NCBI GenBank assembly: GCA_023231425.1
Contig: JALNVI010000001.1
Location: 1 to 64,000, forward strand
Direction: 5' to 3'
Source: Desulforhopalus sp.
Lineage (GTDB): Bacteria > Desulfobacterota > Desulfobulbia > Desulfobulbales > Desulfocapsaceae
DNA length: 64,000 nucleotides
Made by a program: the position numbers and the translations under genes. The notes under the pieces were generated by a model that had not been told where the DNA came from, did not search any database, and saw nothing but the letters and a program-made list of their open reading frames with translations. Positions 1 through 8,844 of this stretch are shown piece by piece (positions within the stretch are counted from its first letter, which is position 1; each line of letters begins with the position of its first letter).

Positions 1-100
1 CACGTTTGCCAGTGAAAACTTCCAGCGGGGTTAGCCCTTTTAAGACCTTTCTCGGTGTCAATTTCAACACCAGGAGTGTGTCGGAGAATTGCTATTTTGG
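1..100 (-). pseudogene. Possible C-terminal fragment of a second transposase
   Basis: Read on the minus strand, one frame gives an uninterrupted peptide containing LTPRKVLKGLTPLEVFTGKR and running off the window. This resembles the tail of IS30-like and integrase-core transposases (xLTPRKxLxxxTPxEVFTG). It has no start in the window and lies just past the decayed IS30 gene, so it is either a displaced tail of that element or a piece of a second one. The family is inferred from this short motif only. Confidence 0.35.
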
Positions 101-158
101 TTCAGTTCAAGGCATTGGCAAGAAATTAAGCGGAGCCATATAGTTAATATTGCGAATA

Positions 159-1029
159 TTAATTTTTCGCCAATAACACAGAAATGGGACAAAAGAGCTT
201 TCTCCGACAAGGCTCCCAGGACTCCGTTGTCTCTTTCCTCTTGAGAAAGAGTCGCCATGGCAATTTTTTTGGGCCAGAGTCTCTTGAGTCTGCCATTAGT
301 ATTTTCATTTGTCCCTCTCTGCCAGCCTGCGTATCTTTTTGCAAAAAAGACATCGATGGAATGGCGTTTATTGATTTTGGAGTGAGCCGCAAATGCGCTC
401 TCCACAAGAGTAACAAGGGACGCATTCTGCCCATAAACAGTATCTCCTTCCCAGTGCCCAAGTCGCTTCCTCTGATTCCCGATCTGAGGACGTTCTGCAA
501 TGTCTACGCGGTCAGGAATAAGAGAACCCCCGGCTCGTTTACGTTTACCGCCTTTCCAGCGACGTTTGCCATACCGTGGGAGATACGTGTGGAGTTTTCC
601 TCCCTTTTGCCGGTCTTTATAAATCCAGTCATAAATCGTTGTCTGACAAACATGTTTTTGTAAAGGTAATTCAACAGAAAATCGATAGCTTATAAACTCT
701 GTGGACCAGCCCGGTCGGAGCCACTTTCGTATAGCCTGCAATACTTCAGGGTTTTGTTTTGTGACCTTCTCCGCAGATTTTCGTCTGGTCATCGCTGTGA
801 CCTGAGCATTGCAGGGATCATATTCCCCTTCAAAAGAGTTACGACGAATTTCACGTGAAATTATACTCTTAGAACGATTCAGTGTACCAGCAATCTCAGC
901 CTGAGACCTTCCTCTTTGAAGAAAGGCCATGATCTGGAACCTTTCTAAAAGAGTGCAGCTGGTAACGAGTGCTGGTTCCTGTGCATGGTACCCCCCGGTC
1001 AGGTTGTGGTGACGTAACCATACTGGCAC
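159..1029 (-). pseudogene. Decayed IS30-family transposase
   Basis: The N-terminal part has the IS30 helix-turn-helix pattern (LLERFQIMAFLQRGRSQAEIA, then SKSIISREIRRN). The first catalytic Asp is in HWEGDTVYG and the catalytic Glu in RGTNENTNGRL. The stretch that should carry the second Asp (TxDNGKEF) is missing: the frame jumps from HSKINKR to SIDVFFAKRY, an in-frame loss of about 40 codons. Near 215-230 the reading also leaves the transposase frame; the expected tail (ending SVLLAKN) continues in another frame to a stop at 159-161. The first 20 or so residues do not look like a native IS30 N-terminus, so the start may be lost too. The element is almost certainly inactive, and I see no clear terminal inverted repeats. 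Confidence 0.8.
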
Positions 1030-1069
1030 AGCCCAGTCGTTTTTATATCACGGTGTTGCACCTCTTGTA

Positions 1070-2242
1070 CTAAGCCAGCGTCGGTGGCAATTTTTCTGGT
1101 TTGTTTTTTTTAAATTTAATACAAAGCAGGATTACGATACCAAGAGCAATCATAATAAGAGTGCCACCGAACAAAGGCCGATAGAAAAACCAGGCAATAC
1201 TGATGGTAATAAGGGAAAACACCCCAGAGACAAGCATTGAGATGAGTTTTGTGCCTGCACCTGTAAAGGAACCGATGGCTGGCACAATGCTGGCTAATAC
1301 GACAAGAGGAGCAAGAATCATATTTACTCCCAGAGCCATTAGAAGAGCCCCGACTGCTCTCAATATCCAGGTCATAACTGTATTTGTTTGCTGTGCTTGC
1401 TGAAACATGGTCTCAGCAGTATGAATTCCCATTTGGAGAAGTTCAATGCTCCCACCGGTTGAGGTCTTATAGGGCTCAAAGCTCGCTCCAGTCTGGCGGG
1501 CCACCAGAGTGACATCAGCTGGCAGGATTACCCGGTAGTGGACGCGAAGATCTCCAATATGGGCGACGTTTGGGTCAACGCCAATATAGAAGCCGTCATT
1601 GTTGCGAAATATTTTTAGTTGAGTGCCCTCGGGAGATTTTACCTCTGCGCCAAGCGTAAGGGGCGATGCATTGTCAATTTTTTCAACCAAAGAAATCGGC
1701 AACCGGAAGGCTCCCAGGTGGACATCATCAGCTATGAATGTCTTAGAATCATAAGTCATCTGAGTCGGATTAGTATGACCTGCAGGCTTCTTGAAATTCG
1801 CCGAATTGGCAACTCTCTTACTCCACTCTTTGGCGTAACTGAAGGTCGTAACGGTCTCCTCGCCGCCACCAAATTGCTTTTTGGTCTCGCTTCTGCTTGA
1901 TTCTTGCCACTGGTACATTTCCACATCACGAATCAGGCTTATAGCCTGAACCTGGACACCGAGTTCGTGGTCAAAAAGAGTCGACTCAGTATCCACCCGT
2001 CCAGGAACATGCACTAATCGTCCTTCGTTGGCAGGGTCAACCGTATCAAAAGACACCGTTTGAACCATTCCACCTCCTTCTTTCAAAGTTTTGTAGCGTT
2101 CAACCGCCCGCCCTTCATTCCAAAAGAGCAGGCCACCTGCCATCGCCATTAGCACAAAGCCAATCACGATACCCTTGAAAGCCCCGCCTATGCGGCTAAA
2201 CCAGGATCTACTTGTCACTTCAGAATAATTGTCTTCTCCCAC
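1070..2242 (-). CDS. TMEM43-family membrane protein
   Basis: This 390-residue protein has one N-terminal membrane segment (about residues 23-42), a long extracytoplasmic domain, and three or four C-terminal segments (about 289-378). That layout and the WNEGRAV motif just after the first segment match the TMEM43 (DUF1625) family, known from human nuclear-envelope TMEM43/LUMA and scattered bacteria. The bacterial role is unknown. The start is GTG with GAGAGG about 8 nt upstream. It stands alone between the decayed transposase and a repeat fragment. Confidence 0.8.
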   Translation of the reverse strand: MGEDNYSEVTSRSWFSRIGGAFKGIVIGFVLMAMAGGLLFWNEGRAVERYKTLKEGGGMVQTVSFDTVDPANEGRLVHVPGRVDTESTLFDHELGVQVQAISLIRDVEMYQWQESSRSETKKQFGGGEETVTTFSYAKEWSKRVANSANFKKPAGHTNPTQMTYDSKTFIADDVHLGAFRLPISLVEKIDNASPLTLGAEVKSPEGTQLKIFRNNDGFYIGVDPNVAHIGDLRVHYRVILPADVTLVARQTGASFEPYKTSTGGSIELLQMGIHTAETMFQQAQQTNTVMTWILRAVGALLMALGVNMILAPLVVLASIVPAIGSFTGAGTKLISMLVSGVFSLITISIAWFFYRPLFGGTLIMIALGIVILLCIKFKKNKPEKLPPTLA

Positions 2243-2413
2243 AACACACCTCTCTTTTTTGAAATTTTGACAAAAATAAAGAAACGTAAAGGGTGATAGA
2301 GTCTCTCTACGACACGTGCAATATTGATCAACCCGCTACTCTTCGACCTAATTACAATGAGGTTTGAGACAATCATACCAATTCAGGTATTGATACTCGA
2401 CTTTCTCACTGCA

Positions 2414-2458
2414 GGGTACCTTGAATAATCTTGTCTTTCGTTCATATTCAAGGTACCC
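2414..2458. repeat. Minimal copy of the GGGTACC repeat (termini only)
   Basis: GGGTACCTTGAATAATC is followed after a short spacer by ATTCAAGGTACCC. These are the two ends of the dispersed repeat family of this window joined with nearly the whole interior deleted, leaving a 45-bp imperfect palindrome. The rest of 2243-2658 shows no gene. Confidence 0.75.
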
Positions 2459-2658
2459 AACAGTCAAGCGTCAACAATTTCCAAAAACAGCTCTGATATT
2501 CACTGTTTTCCAACGCTCCTCAAAAATTTTAATATCTGGACGATACCTCTCATCCTCAGCTGCATGATTCGAGCGGCACTTGAATTTAGAGGTTTTGCAG
2601 ACTGCAGGAAAGAGACTCCGCCGACCTGGAAACGAGAAAGAAGATACTGTTGATGGGC

Positions 2659-2697
2659 AAAAAAAAGCCCCTGACCAGTTAAGGTCAGGGGCTTTAA
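2659..2697 (-). terminator. Rho-independent terminator after tRNA-Leu
   Basis: An AGCCCCTGACC / GGTCAGGGGCT stem (2666-2676 and 2683-2693) with a 6-nt loop is followed, on the minus strand, by eight T. It ends the transcript carrying tRNA-Leu and probably the upstream genes. Confidence 0.9.
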
Positions 2698-2729
2698 TGA
2701 ACTTCTATGATCTACTGCGTACCTGGCAT

Positions 2730-2816
2730 TGGTGCCGAAGGTCGGAATCGAACCGACACGGAGTTGCCCCCGCTGGATTTTGAGTCCAGTGCGTCTACCA
2801 GTTTCACCACTTCGGC
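2730..2816 (-). tRNA. tRNA-Leu (anticodon CAA)
   Basis: A class II tRNA with long variable arm. The acceptor stem GCCGAAG pairs with CTTCGGC, the anticodon loop is CTCAAAA, and GTTCGATTC gives the T arm. The 3' CCA is encoded at 2730-2732. It lies 67 bp downstream of the lytic transglycosylase gene on the same strand and ahead of a strong terminator, so it may be transcribed with that gene. Confidence 0.97.
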
Positions 2817-2883
2817 ATAAAAGCTGTTTATACCCCGGTTTGCCTGCCGGCGTCAAGGGGAAAGCGGCAGAGACACCCTCAGC

Positions 2884-3510
2884 TTACAGGGACCCACTCT
2901 TATACAAATGGTACATGCGCATCACCTGGCGCACATAATTGCGGGTTTCCGGAATCGCCGGAATCCTGTGCAGTTTGCTCACCAGATAGGGTCCCGCGTT
3001 ATAGGCGGCAAGAGCAAGTTTCACATCTCCGTTAAAATCATCCATGATCTTGCGAAAATAACGGGTGCCGCCGTCGATATTCTGCTTCGCATTAAAGGGA
3101 TTATAGACCTGTAAATCCCGCGCTGTTCCTGGCATGAGCTGCATCAGCCCCTTGGCTCCCATACCTGAAACCGCACGATGGTCGAAACCAGACTCAACAT
3201 GAATAATCGCCTTGATCAGTGAAGGATCCACCCCATAACGCGTGGCAATGCTTGTGATCTCACTGTCATAGTTCTCTGTTCCCCGTTTATTAGACGACAA
3301 TTCCATGGTAACGAGGTCATTTTTAAATAATATCGGTTTACACTGAGCATTGCTGCGCACATTAGTATAGGAAATCCTGCCGCGAGAATCCTGGCAGGTA
3401 TACATTCCCGCCTCAGCTTCCTGCCACGCGATTACAGTGGCAAGCAAAACAACTATTGCAGCCGCCAGCCAGTGTACATTCCTCTGTAATTTCCAGCCGC
3501 TTCTGTTCAA
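2884..3510 (-). CDS. Lytic transglycosylase, SLT family, with DUF4124-like N-terminus
   Basis: This 208-residue exported protein is predicted to cleave peptidoglycan between MurNAc and GlcNAc in the periplasm. A hydrophobic N-terminal segment (about residues 13-30) is followed by a short DUF4124-like region (MYTCQDSRGRISYTN, about 36-60). The SLT domain spans about 85-205. The catalytic Glu is E106 in HVESGF, followed by GLMQLMP and the AAYNAGP motif. It is the last protein gene of the minus-strand series, 30 bp after the transaldolase gene and just before tRNA-Leu. Confidence 0.9.
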   Translation of the reverse strand: MNRSGWKLQRNVHWLAAAIVVLLATVIAWQEAEAGMYTCQDSRGRISYTNVRSNAQCKPILFKNDLVTMELSSNKRGTENYDSEITSIATRYGVDPSLIKAIIHVESGFDHRAVSGMGAKGLMQLMPGTARDLQVYNPFNAKQNIDGGTRYFRKIMDDFNGDVKLALAAYNAGPYLVSKLHRIPAIPETRNYVRQVMRMYHLYKSGSL

Positions 3511-3540
3511 ATGCTTTCTCCGCAGGGCTTTTCTTCGCCC

Positions 3541-4185
3541 TTACTTGGTTCTATTCTCCCAATCGGCAAGAAACTGCGTCATACCTTTGTCTGTGAGAGG
3601 ATGTTGTGCCAGTTGTTTAATGACCTTTAGTGGAATGGTGGCAATGTCTGCGCCAAGAAGTGCTGAATCAAGAACATGCTGCGGACTGCGCACAGACGCG
3701 ACTATGATTTCACTCTGGAAACCATAGTTATCATAAATGGTGATAATATCACTGATCAGGTCCATACTCTGCACCCCGATATCATCCAGCCGCCCTACAA
3801 AAGGAGATACATAGGTTGCGCCCGCTTTGGCCGCGAGAAGTGCCTGCATGGCGGAGAAAACAAGGGTAACGTTGGTGTTGATACCCTCGGCGGTGAGCTT
3901 CTTCACCGCCTTGATCCCCTCGGTAATCATGGGAATCTTGATGACGATATTATCTGCGATCTTCGCCAGCTTTTTCGCCTCTTTCAGCATGCCATCTGCC
4001 TCAAGGCTCACGACTTCAGCACTCACCGGCCCATCAACGATAGCACATATTTCAAGAATCAGCTCCTCAAAAGGTTTATTCTCTCTTGAGACGAGGGTCG
4101 GATTGGTGGTCACGCCATCGACCAGTCCCATCTCAACGCCTTCGCGAATCTCATCAATATTGGCCGTATCGATAAAAAATTTCAT
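3541..4185 (-). CDS. tal: Transaldolase (small TalC/FSA-type subfamily)
   Basis: A 214-residue class I aldolase of the short transaldolase/fructose-6-phosphate aldolase family. It would move a dihydroxyacetone unit between sugar phosphates in the non-oxidative pentose phosphate pathway. The N-terminus [10 protein letters not shown] and TTNPTLV are family hallmarks, and the Schiff-base lysine is K83 in IVIKIP. The length is normal. Sequence alone does not separate transaldolase from fructose-6-phosphate aldolase activity. Its start overlaps the stop of the upstream small membrane-protein gene by 4 bp, indicating translational coupling. Confidence 0.92.
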   Translation of the reverse strand: MKFFIDTANIDEIREGVEMGLVDGVTTNPTLVSRENKPFEELILEICAIVDGPVSAEVVSLEADGMLKEAKKLAKIADNIVIKIPMITEGIKAVKKLTAEGINTNVTLVFSAMQALLAAKAGATYVSPFVGRLDDIGVQSMDLISDIITIYDNYGFQSEIIVASVRSPQHVLDSALLGADIATIPLKVIKQLAQHPLTDKGMTQFLADWENRTK

Positions 4186-4460
4186 GACTCTTCTCCTTTT
4201 TCCTTTCGGAAGGTTTCACAGCATTCTTTACTACAGAAATAAAATACGCGGCCATAAATCTCCAGCCGCACCGCCTGGCTCCGGGGCACCAGTTTTCCAC
4301 AAACCGGATCTTCCTCGAGGATATCACTGAATTCATCGGCCTGAAGGGACGGGTTCCTGTCCTTCTCAAGGGAGCTGTTGCGCTCCTTCAGCCAGTTGTT
4401 CAAGGTTCGCCAGCCAAACCAGATCAGTCCTGCAATGGCGAGAAATCGAATAATCCCCAT
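4182..4460 (-). CDS. Small membrane-anchored Cys-motif (YHS/PP0621-like) protein
   Basis: This 92-residue protein has an N-terminal membrane anchor (about residues 3-18), a polar linker, and a C-terminal metal-binding-like module with DPVCGKLVP and [12 protein letters not shown]. The paired cysteines recall YHS/TRASH-type domains and the PP0621 family. Substrate and metal are unknown. It overlaps the transaldolase start by 4 bp and follows folK by 11 bp, so it belongs to the lysine/folate gene string. Confidence 0.75.
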   Translation of the reverse strand: MGIIRFLAIAGLIWFGWRTLNNWLKERNSSLEKDRNPSLQADEFSDILEEDPVCGKLVPRSQAVRLEIYGRVFYFCSKECCETFRKEKGEES

Positions 4461-4471
4461 TTTTCTCTCCT

Positions 4472-5002
4472 TTACTCTTTCCAGTCGCAGACTTCGAGCC
4501 GCTGGCCAGTTTCCCGCTTGAGCAGCTCCTCTCCCATCTCCGTAACAGTACGCCGGGTCTTTGGATCCACCAGCAGTGGTTCAATCTCCGCCAGAGGCAG
4601 CAGGACAAAGAGCCGCCTGCTGATGAGGGGATGGGGCACCACCAGATCACAACTGTCAACAATATGCGCACCTTCCACACCGTAGTAGAGAAGGTCCAGA
4701 TCAAGGGGGCGGTCCTGACACCCAACTCCTTTCCCCGCACGGATACGCCCGAAATCGGTCTCCATCGCCTTGAGCGCATCCAGCAGCTCCTCAGGGGAGA
4801 GACACACTTCAAGACAGCCGACAGCGTTGGTGAACCAGTTGTCACTCACCATCTCCACCGGTGACGAGTGCCACGGGCGCGAGATCCTGACAGTACGAAT
4901 ACCCGGCAACTCGCCGAGACGCAGCCAGGCTGCACCCAGCTGTTCCCGGCCTCTGCCGATATTGGAACCGAGACCAATCCACGCCGGCATTAAAGTTTCC
5001 AT
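4472..5002 (-). CDS. folK: 2-amino-4-hydroxy-6-hydroxymethyldihydropteridine pyrophosphokinase
   Basis: FolK transfers pyrophosphate from ATP to 6-hydroxymethyl-7,8-dihydropterin, the step before dihydropteroate synthesis in folate formation. The 176-residue length is typical. Visible motifs are GLGSNIG near the N-terminus, the LLDALKAME helix and the signature DRPLDLDLLYYG, whose aspartates bind magnesium. The start overlaps the last base of dapB. No other folate gene is in the window, so its place in a lysine gene string is positional rather than metabolic. Confidence 0.95.
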   Translation of the reverse strand: METLMPAWIGLGSNIGRGREQLGAAWLRLGELPGIRTVRISRPWHSSPVEMVSDNWFTNAVGCLEVCLSPEELLDALKAMETDFGRIRAGKGVGCQDRPLDLDLLYYGVEGAHIVDSCDLVVPHPLISRRLFVLLPLAEIEPLLVDPKTRRTVTEMGEELLKRETGQRLEVCDWKE

Positions 5003-5814
5003 CAGAAGTTCTCCAGTCCAAGGACGTCGAACATCGTGTACATTCCTTTTTCCTGTTTCGTCACCCAGGCGGCTGCGCGGGCCGCACCCTTGGCAAAATG
5101 TTCGCGGCTGTGGGCGCGATGAATCAATTCAATCCGTTCCCCCGGTCCAGCAAACATCACCGTGTGTTCGCCGACGATATCCGCCGCACGAATACTCTGG
5201 ATGCCAATCTCACCTTTCTTTCGCTCACCGATGATACCGCTTCGCTCAGTTACGAGTGAGCTGAGGAAATCGCGGCCAACACCTTCCGCCGCCATTTCAC
5301 CGAGTTTCAGTGCAGTGCCGGAAGGAGCGTCTTTCTTCATTTTGTGATGGGCTTCGATAATTTCAATATCAAAATCGTTTCCAAGTATCGCCGCCGTTTT
5401 TTTCACCAGCTGAAAGAGAACATTGACGCAGACAGACATATTCGGGGCATGCACACAGGGAAAGGAATTCTCCGCCAGGCTCTTCAGCTCGGCAAGCTCT
5501 TCCGCTGTAAGCCCGGTGGTGCCGATAACCATGGCTGTTCCATGCTTTGCGGCAATACGGGCAAACTCAAGGGTAGCTGTGTGAAAAGTGAAATCGATGA
5601 TCACGTCGCCGCGGTCAATCTCTGATTCCAGCCCCTCACCGATAATAATACCGTTGGGCATACCAAGGGCCAGCTCTCCCGAGTCTCGACCGACAGAGGG
5701 CCCTCCCACGGCGTCAAACGCTCCAGCCAGTTCGAGTTGTGGATGTTCAGTCACCATCCTGCAAAGCATTTTCCCCATGCGCCCGGCGGCGCCGGCTACA
5801 ATCACCTTTATCAC
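5002..5814 (-). CDS. dapB: 4-hydroxy-tetrahydrodipicolinate reductase
   Basis: DapB uses NAD(P)H to reduce the DapA product in lysine/meso-diaminopimelate synthesis. The 270 residues are a normal length. The nucleotide-binding loop is at the N-terminus (VAGAAGRMGKML), followed by GTTGL, APNMSV and the substrate loop KKDAPSGTA. It lies 10 bp after dapA and abuts folK. Meso-diaminopimelate also feeds peptidoglycan, matching the Gram-negative envelope genes elsewhere in the window. Confidence 0.97.
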   Translation of the reverse strand: MIKVIVAGAAGRMGKMLCRMVTEHPQLELAGAFDAVGGPSVGRDSGELALGMPNGIIIGEGLESEIDRGDVIIDFTFHTATLEFARIAAKHGTAMVIGTTGLTAEELAELKSLAENSFPCVHAPNMSVCVNVLFQLVKKTAAILGNDFDIEIIEAHHKMKKDAPSGTALKLGEMAAEGVGRDFLSSLVTERSGIIGERKKGEIGIQSIRAADIVGEHTVMFAGPGERIELIHRAHSREHFAKGAARAAAWVTKQEKGMYTMFDVLGLENF

Positions 5815-5824
5815 AATGGCCTCC

Positions 5825-6700
5825 TTAAATCAATTTCAGGTCACGCATTGCCTCTTCCAGCGCAGCGGTGTCATTCACAGGCGGAATGGGCAGACGTGAT
5901 GAACCATCGCTGATCATGCCCATCAGTTCCAGGACCTTTTTCGACGGCCCCGGGCTGGGAGAAGAGAACATCATCTTCATCATGTCATACATTTTATAGT
6001 GAAGTTCACGCGCCCCGGGAATGTCTCCGGCCAGTGCCATCTCCATCATCTGTGACATCCCTTTGGGATAAACGTTGGAGATAACCGAGATAACACCCCG
6101 CCCGCCGATCATCACAGTAGGCATGGCGGTAAAGTCGTCTCCAGAGAGGACGATGAAATCCTGCGGACATTTACGGATTTCATCACTGATCTGCTCAAGA
6201 CTTCCGCAGGCCTCCTTGATACCAATGATGTTATCGATCTGCGCCAGTCGTGCCGTGGTTTCGGGGAGGATATTAACCACCGTCCGTCCCGGAACGTTGT
6301 AGAGAAACATGGGAATATCAACCTTCTCGGCAATCGCCCTGAAGTGAAGATACATCCCCTCCTGGTTTGGCTTGTTATAGTAGGGAACCACAGAAAGCAC
6401 GGCGTCCGCCCCGCTCTCCCTCGCACTCTCGGTCAACTCGATGGCCTCAAGAGTATTGTTCGCTCCGGTCCCGGCGATAACCGGCACCCGCCCCGCCACG
6501 GTCTTCACGGTCAGCTCAATGACACGCTTGTGCTCCTCAAAATCGGTGGTGGCGGATTCTCCGGTAGTACCCATCGGCACAATACCGTGGGTTCCGCCAG
6601 CAATCTGAAATTCAATAAGATCCTTCAAGCCCCGTTCGTCTATTTCACCATTTTTAAAAGGGGTAACAAGGGCAACAAGGGCACCGCAGAACTTTTCCAT
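5825..6700 (-). CDS. dapA: 4-hydroxy-tetrahydrodipicolinate synthase
   Basis: DapA condenses pyruvate with aspartate semialdehyde, the first committed step to lysine. The 291-residue TIM barrel shows GTTGES (residues 44-49), Y134 in FLYNVPGRT and the Schiff-base lysine K162 in IGIKEACG. The match and length are canonical. It is 18 bp after dapF and 10 bp before dapB in the same operon. Confidence 0.97.
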   Translation of the reverse strand: MEKFCGALVALVTPFKNGEIDERGLKDLIEFQIAGGTHGIVPMGTTGESATTDFEEHKRVIELTVKTVAGRVPVIAGTGANNTLEAIELTESARESGADAVLSVVPYYNKPNQEGMYLHFRAIAEKVDIPMFLYNVPGRTVVNILPETTARLAQIDNIIGIKEACGSLEQISDEIRKCPQDFIVLSGDDFTAMPTVMIGGRGVISVISNVYPKGMSQMMEMALAGDIPGARELHYKMYDMMKMMFSSPSPGPSKKVLELMGMISDGSSRLPIPPVNDTAALEEAMRDLKLI

Positions 6701-6718
6701 ATCTCCTCCAGACCGGAC

Positions 6719-7552
6719 TCAGATAAGAGCCTCGGGTGTTAGTTGTCCGGTACAGACCAGTCGCGTGGGACCCTGAAGAAAAACATCCTTCGCCACCGGG
6801 CCGTCCTGAAGATCAAAATAGACTGTATTGGTATCACCACCAAAGGTCTCTACCGCCACAGGTGATTCATATCCTTTCTGCATGGCCGCATAGAGAGCTG
6901 CTGCCACAGCACCGGTACCGCAAGCCATGGTCTCACCTTCGATCCCGCGCTCATAGGTCCGCACTTTGATGCCGTCATCTTTCAGCCAGACGAAATCGAC
7001 ATTGGTTCCTGCCGGTTCAAACTGTTTGTCATAACGGACACTGCGTCCCCAGACGGTTACCGGAACCTCACCTTCCACAAAGATCACTGCATGGGGAACC
7101 CCGCTGTTAACGAAGGAGACGGGATACTCTTTTTCATCAAGAGTCACTGAAAGCCCGAGACGGAAATTACAGGGGTTGGTCATCTTCACACTGACGATCT
7201 CCTCCTCCTCACCCACCCTCGCTGAGATAATTCCGGCAAGGGTAGAGAAGGTCATGTCCCGCCCGGTAATCCCGTTACGGAAGGCAAAGCGGGCCGCACA
7301 GCGTGAACCGTTCCCGCACATTTCAGCGACCGAACCATCCGCATTGTAGAACTGCCAGCGAAAGTCTGCTTCGCCACAATCCTCAATTAGAATCAGGCCG
7401 TCCGCCCCGAGGGAGAACATTCGCCGGCACACTTTGCGAGCAAAAGCAGCCTGTTCCGCAAGAGGGACAGCCCCGTTGCGGTTATCAATAAGTATAAAGT
7501 CGTTGCCCGCACCGCTCATTTTTTCAAAGGGCAGGGGAAATTCTATTGCCAT
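6719..7552 (-). CDS. dapF: Diaminopimelate epimerase
   Basis: DapF interconverts LL- and meso-diaminopimelate without a cofactor using two cysteines. Both are present: C79 in EMCGNGSRC and C211 in ETMACGTGA. The protein has 277 residues and the normal N-terminal FEKMSGAGNDF motif. It starts the dapF-dapA-dapB string. Many related genomes have lysA upstream; here that space (7553-7796) holds only a dispersed repeat. Confidence 0.97.
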   Translation of the reverse strand: MAIEFPLPFEKMSGAGNDFILIDNRNGAVPLAEQAAFARKVCRRMFSLGADGLILIEDCGEADFRWQFYNADGSVAEMCGNGSRCAARFAFRNGITGRDMTFSTLAGIISARVGEEEEIVSVKMTNPCNFRLGLSVTLDEKEYPVSFVNSGVPHAVIFVEGEVPVTVWGRSVRYDKQFEPAGTNVDFVWLKDDGIKVRTYERGIEGETMACGTGAVAAALYAAMQKGYESPVAVETFGGDTNTVYFDLQDGPVAKDVFLQGPTRLVCTGQLTPEALI

Positions 7553-7569
7553 GGATAAAACTCCTTGAA

Positions 7570-7751
7570 GGGAACATCAAATAACCAGTCTTTCGCCCAT
7601 CTTCTTCGTTACAGTCAAAAATTTATCATCCGACAAAGCGAGGAACGAGACGTCGAGGTAAGCGCTGAACTCCGATATCAAATTGATACCTGCGGTAAAT
7701 TTCCTTCTGTGCCTCGAATATAAACGAAATACAAGCTGTTTCAAGGTCCCC
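7570..7751 (-). repeat. GGGTACC-family repeat, full length, long subtype
   Basis: A copy of about 182 bp in reverse orientation between the lipoprotein gene and dapF. Its coordinate-low end has the variant GGAACATCAAATAACC and the other ends CAAGGTCCCC. It keeps the internal module that begins GACGTCTCG on the opposite strand. No start or ribosome site favours a protein here. Confidence 0.85.
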
Positions 7752-7796
7752 TGAAGATCAATGGCCTCCCGCAGATGCCGGAGACTGAGCATGCAA

Positions 7797-8834
7797 TCAG
7801 TCCCGCGTGTGACCGGCCTGCGAGCGGTTGCTCTCATTCCCGATCTTATCCACTGCGGTGATAACATAATACCAGGAGGAATTGGCATCCGCCTCACTGT
7901 CGTTGAAAAGGGTCGCGGTGGCATCCATCTTACCGACGAGCTTGTAATTTTTGCCGGTGCCACTTCGGTAGATGCGGTAGCCGGCGAGGTCAGAGGAATC
8001 CGAGGATACCCAGAAGACCTTGACTCCCTGGGTCATCGCCACCACCTGCACATGAGAGGGGGCCTCTGGTGCAGTGGCGTCAACCGGACTGACGCTGACC
8101 GTGGCAGAGTCCAGACTCGGAACAAGGGAGCCGTCGAAATCGATCACTGACCGAACGGCATATCTGTATTTACCGCCGTTATTAACTGTAGTGTCTTTCC
8201 AGCTCAGCCCGTCCTGCAGCTGGCCGATGGGAGACAGGGCTCCGCCAGTGCTGCGCATTACCTGATATTGCACTGGTGCAGGAAGTCTTGCACCGTCCTG
8301 TAAAATTTTCACTGCCGCCCAGTGGAGACTCACCTCACCATCACCGGTATCTGCCCTGAGTGAGGAGGGCGCCGCCGGAGGGATGGAGTAGACAAAGGTA
8401 ACGATGTTGGAATCAGGGCTCTCAGCAAACCAGCTGTCTTTGGAGCGAATCTTGAAGAAGTAGCGGTAACCAGAGGTCAAACCTCCGGCCTGATATGCAC
8501 CGCTCCGAAGCTGATTCCCATCATACACCGCTCCTCCGGGCAGGGCCTGCGGCTTGCCGAAGGGGATCGGACAGGTCTTGCAGTATTCATCCATGGGGAC
8601 ACCCGTACTGAAAAGCTCAAAGCTGGAGATATCTTCCAGCGGAGCACCCTTCAGTGTCTTTGAGGGATAGCTCCAGGAGAGCTCCGCACCCTTGTCATTA
8701 ATGACATAGCGCAGGTTCTCAATCGCGAGGGGGACAACAGACTGCGGCGGAACCGGATCATCTTTATAGCCGCATCCGGAAAGCAGCAGGGTCGTGGCAC
8801 CTGCGACAATGCAGGCAGCAGTTTGAAGTTTCAT
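7797..8834 (-). CDS. Lipoprotein with fibronectin type III-like domains
   Basis: This 345-residue predicted lipoprotein has a signal with lipobox LLLSGC. Start 8834 is chosen because GAGAGG precedes it and the N-terminus MKLQTAAC then forms a proper lipoprotein signal; a longer frame would overlap argH. The mature part contains two to three fibronectin-III-like repeats (for example around LSWSYPS, VSLHWAAV and VKVFWVSS, each followed by a YRY/YRI strand). Function is unknown. It lies 10 bp downstream of argH. Confidence 0.8.
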   Translation of the reverse strand: MKLQTAACIVAGATTLLLSGCGYKDDPVPPQSVVPLAIENLRYVINDKGAELSWSYPSKTLKGAPLEDISSFELFSTGVPMDEYCKTCPIPFGKPQALPGGAVYDGNQLRSGAYQAGGLTSGYRYFFKIRSKDSWFAESPDSNIVTFVYSIPPAAPSSLRADTGDGEVSLHWAAVKILQDGARLPAPVQYQVMRSTGGALSPIGQLQDGLSWKDTTVNNGGKYRYAVRSVIDFDGSLVPSLDSATVSVSPVDATAPEAPSHVQVVAMTQGVKVFWVSSDSSDLAGYRIYRSGTGKNYKLVGKMDATATLFNDSEADANSSWYYVITAVDKIGNESNRSQAGHTRD

Positions 8835-8844
8835 TCCATTCCTC

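Noticed and set aside
7553..7796. lysA remnant between dapF and the lipoprotein gene
   Set aside because: The gap is filled by a dispersed repeat, and no frame shows decarboxylase motifs.
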